Under the pieces are notes generated by a model, which saw only the letters and a list, made by a program, of their open reading frames with translations, searched no databases and had not been told where the DNA came from. DNA of 49,526 nucleotides from Delftia acidovorans (GTDB lineage: Bacteria; Pseudomonadota; Gammaproteobacteria; Burkholderiales; Burkholderiaceae_C). Made by a program: the position numbers and the translations under genes. Location: positions 1 to 49,526 of the forward strand of contig JAITUC010000022.1 in the NCBI GenBank assembly GCA_031286585.1. Direction: 5' to 3'. Of the stretch, positions 47,703 to 49,526 are shown piece after piece. Every line of letters begins with the position of its first letter. Position 1 is the first letter of the stretch.

Positions 47703-48983
47703 ATGGACGATTTATCGCTCCCCAAAATCAATTCACTGGATCTTCAACAGGCAGACAGCGAGGCCTGGGATGCCATCGCGGCAGAGCGGATTCGCCAGTC
47801 GCGCTCGATTGAATTGATTGCCTCGGAAAACTTCGTGAGCCGCGCGGTGATGGAGGCCCAAGGCTCGGTGCTGACCAACAAATACGCCGAGGGCTATCCG
47901 GGCGTGCGCTACTACGGAGGCTGCGCCAATGCCGATGCCCTGGAAAACCTGGCCATTGCACGCGCCAGGGCCTTGTTCGGCTGTGCGCATGCCAATGTGC
48001 AGCCGCACTCGGGCAGCCAGGCCAACCAGGGCGTGTACCTGGCGTTCCTGGAGCCCGGCGACAAGATCATGGGGCTGGACCTGCGCTCGGGCGGGCACCT
48101 GACGCATGGCTCCCGCGTGAGCGTGTCGGGCCGGTGGTTCCAGTCCGTCAGCTACGAGGTGGACCCGGCAACCCATCGCATCGACATGGACCAGGTCCGG
48201 CGCATGGCGCTGAAGGAACGGCCCAAGCTCCTCATTGCAGGCGGCTCGGCCTATTCACGGGTGATGGATTGGGCGGAGTTCCGGCGCATTGCCGACAGGG
48301 TGGGCGCCATCTTCATGGCCGACATCGCCCACGTGGCGGGCCTGGTGGCGGGGGGCGTGTTCCCCTCGCCAGTGGCCCATGCCCACGTCACCACGACCAC
48401 CACGCACAAGACGCTGCGCGGGCCGCGCGGCGGCATGATCCTCTCGACCGACAGCGAGATCGCCAGGCGCATAGACGCCGCCGTGTTCCCGGGCCTGCAG
48501 TCCGGGCCGCTGATGCATGTGGTGGCGGCCAAGGCCGTGGCGCTGGGGGAGGCGCTCAAGCCGGCCTTTCGCACCTATGCGCAGGCCGTGGTGGACAACG
48601 CCCGCGTGCTGTGCGACCGGCTGTCGCAGGGCGGGCTGTCCGTGGTGTCGAGCGGCACGGACAGCCACCTGGGCGTGATCGACCTGCGGCCCTGGGAGCT
48701 GACGGGCAAGGCGGCAGAAACGGCGCTGGAGCAGATCGCCATGACGGTCAACAAGAACACCGTGCCGGGCGACGGCGCGCGGCCGCTGGTGGCCTCGGGC
48801 ATCCGCGTGGGCAGCGCCGCCTGCACCACGCGCGGCATGGGCGCCGACGAGTTCCGGGAAATCGGCGACATGATTCTTGCCGCGCTGGGCGGCCTGCGCA
48901 GCGGCACCATGAATGCGCGCACGCTCCGGTCCATCCACGAAGGCGTGTCCGACCTGACTCGCCGCTTTCCCCTGCCCTATTGA
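47703..48983 (+). CDS. glyA: Serine hydroxymethyltransferase paralogue
   Basis: PLP enzyme of 426 residues interconverting serine and glycine with tetrahydrofolate, or a related aldol substrate. All core motifs are present: [38 protein letters not shown], and [14 protein letters not shown] with PLP lysine K236. The wording of several blocks ([27 protein letters not shown]) looks more like alpha-proteobacterial SHMTs than the usual beta-proteobacterial GlyA. The late loop [13 protein letters not shown] departs from the common PNDPxxPFVTSG. It is divergent from the diiron oxygenase, so it may be a specialised second copy. Confidence 0.88.
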   Translation: MDDLSLPKINSLDLQQADSEAWDAIAAERIRQSRSIELIASENFVSRAVMEAQGSVLTNKYAEGYPGVRYYGGCANADALENLAIARARALFGCAHANVQPHSGSQANQGVYLAFLEPGDKIMGLDLRSGGHLTHGSRVSVSGRWFQSVSYEVDPATHRIDMDQVRRMALKERPKLLIAGGSAYSRVMDWAEFRRIADRVGAIFMADIAHVAGLVAGGVFPSPVAHAHVTTTTTHKTLRGPRGGMILSTDSEIARRIDAAVFPGLQSGPLMHVVAAKAVALGEALKPAFRTYAQAVVDNARVLCDRLSQGGLSVVSSGTDSHLGVIDLRPWELTGKAAETALEQIAMTVNKNTVPGDGARPLVASGIRVGSAACTTRGMGADEFREIGDMILAALGGLRSGTMNARTLRSIHEGVSDLTRRFPLPY

Positions 48984-49010
48984 GGCATGCAGCGTCCCAA
49001 GCTTTCCACC

Positions 49011-49090
49011 TTTTCATCGCCGAGCCGCCCCAAGATGAAAAGCGCCCCCTCGGGGGGCAGCGGACCACGCGGAGCGGGGGAGCGTGGGGG
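49011..49090. repeat. Intergenic repeat element, copy B
   Basis: About 80 bases nearly identical to the element at 38480-38571: TTTTCATC and GATGAAAA terminal arms, CCCCCT/GGGGGG, then GCAGCGGACC and GGGGGAGCGTGGGGG. Here it lies between the convergent SHMT and MocR-type genes and could act as a transcription or mRNA-end barrier. Confidence 0.75.
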
Positions 49091-49097
49091 TCCCATT

Positions 49098-49526
49098 TCA
49101 GGGTTTGCGCAGCACGTTGGCCAGGCGCAGCACGGCGGCCTCGATCTCGTAGGCCGTCAGCGAGGCGTAGCCCAGCAGCCAGCCCGGCTGCCGGTGCTCG
49201 CCCGCATACAGGCGGCTGAGCCCCTGCAGCAGCACGCCGGCCGTGGCCGCGCGGCGGATGGTGTCTTCCTCCGACCAGCCGGGCTCCAGCAGGCAGGGCA
49301 CCTGCATGCCGCCCTGGGGCCGGGGCGCGGTGACGATGCCGGCCAGGTGCTTGCCGATGGATTCCAGGATGACCTCGCGCCGGCCCGCATACAGCTTGCG
49401 CATGGCGCGCACGTGGGAGTTGTAGTGGCCGTCTTCCATGAAGCGCGCCAGCGTGAGCTGCTGGATTTGCGGCGTATGGCCATCCATGATGCTGCGCGCC
49501 TGGACAAAGGGGCGCACCAGTGGCTG
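49098..49526 (-). CDS. MocR/PdxR-type regulator, C-terminal part (cut by the window edge)
   Basis: Only the last 142 codons are present; the gene continues to the right of the window. The visible part is the C-terminal lobe of a fold-type-I aminotransferase-like domain of MocR regulators: LARFMEDGHYNSHVRAMRKLYAGRRE, a GGMQVPCLL strand, GVLLQGLSRLYAG and the end LGYASLTAYEIEAAVLRLANVL. An N-terminal GntR-type winged helix is expected outside the window. MocR proteins sense PLP-amino acid adducts and usually control nearby PLP or amine metabolism genes; the SHMT paralogue is the obvious candidate. Confidence 0.82.
   Translation of the reverse strand, partial: QPLVRPFVQARSIMDGHTPQIQQLTLARFMEDGHYNSHVRAMRKLYAGRREVILESIGKHLAGIVTAPRPQGGMQVPCLLEPGWSEEDTIRRAATAGVLLQGLSRLYAGEHRQPGWLLGYASLTAYEIEAAVLRLANVLRKP

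Noticed and set aside
47381..47812. 143-residue open frame between the oxygenase and SHMT genes
   Set aside because: It runs into the SHMT coding sequence in another frame, shows no motif, and lacks a ribosome site.
47703..48983. L-threonine transaldolase of the ObaG/LipK type, as in obafluorin clusters that also carry an AurF relative
   Set aside because: The sequence keeps canonical SHMT motifs ([22 protein letters not shown], tetrahydrofolate-type loops) that the transaldolases have diverged from.

Overview
The window is a GC-rich chromosomal segment with tightly packed genes and strong third-position G/C bias. The gene content suggests a beta-proteobacterium of the Comamonadaceae (Delftia / Comamonas / Acidovorax type). 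The evidence is a TRAP-linked Entner-Doudoroff operon, CheV, a cobalamin-controlled btuB-btuF pair, a DUF4148 protein, a short H-NS protein, and a GC-rich intergenic repeat that I associate with this family. The genus is inferred. I see no rRNA, tRNA, CRISPR array, insertion sequence or phage gene.

Layout. (1) 1-501: a heptanucleotide tandem array cut by the window edge, a perfect 22-bp hairpin, and a gene-free AT-richer stretch. (2) 502-7943: a gluconate/sugar-acid operon on the minus strand (gntK, dctQ, dctM, dctP, edd, eda) with a divergent LacI-type regulator and two identical 12-bp operator palindromes. (3) 7984-8955: cheV. (4) 9107-16780: a propionyl-CoA to succinyl-CoA block (scpA, meaB, pccB, pccA) with a divergent FadR-like regulator. 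(5) 17058-22465: an acyl-CoA synthetase, a chemoreceptor with a sigma-28-like promoter, a small FlxA-like coiled-coil protein and the azlCD exporter. (6) 22775-28499: a DUF4148 protein, then a MarR-controlled tripartite drug-efflux operon. (7) 28667-34274: a metallo-beta-lactamase-fold hydrolase, a phasin-like protein, a CycA permease and a TonB receptor with a Fur-like site. (8) 34354-38987: an MreB-like half protein coupled to an HxlR regulator, an MFS exporter, an AraC regulator, a TauE-type permease, and a small HTH plus membrane protein pair. (9) 39005-42209: a cobalamin riboswitch controlling btuB-btuF. (10) 42244-43753: a YbjQ protein, a sugar O-acetyltransferase and an H-NS protein. 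(11) 43941-49526: an AurF-family diiron oxygenase with its own ferredoxin reductase, followed by a class-I glutamine amidotransferase and an ABM-domain protein. Divergent from these is a serine hydroxymethyltransferase paralogue, and the 3' end of a MocR-type regulator lies at the edge.

How the parts fit. Gluconate enters by the TRAP system, is phosphorylated by GntK, and is split by Edd/Eda to pyruvate and glyceraldehyde-3-phosphate. Propionyl-CoA is carboxylated by PccAB. The B12-dependent mutase, protected by MeaB, then feeds succinyl-CoA to the TCA cycle; no epimerase gene is visible here. The riboswitch-controlled btuBF genes supply the B12 that this mutase needs. The least explained part is region 11. 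The diiron oxygenase keeps all seven AurF metal ligands with near-identical spacing and overlaps a dedicated FAD/[2Fe-2S] reductase by four bases, beside an SHMT paralogue and a MocR regulator. This looks like a small N-oxygenation or amine-oxidation pathway whose substrate I cannot name.
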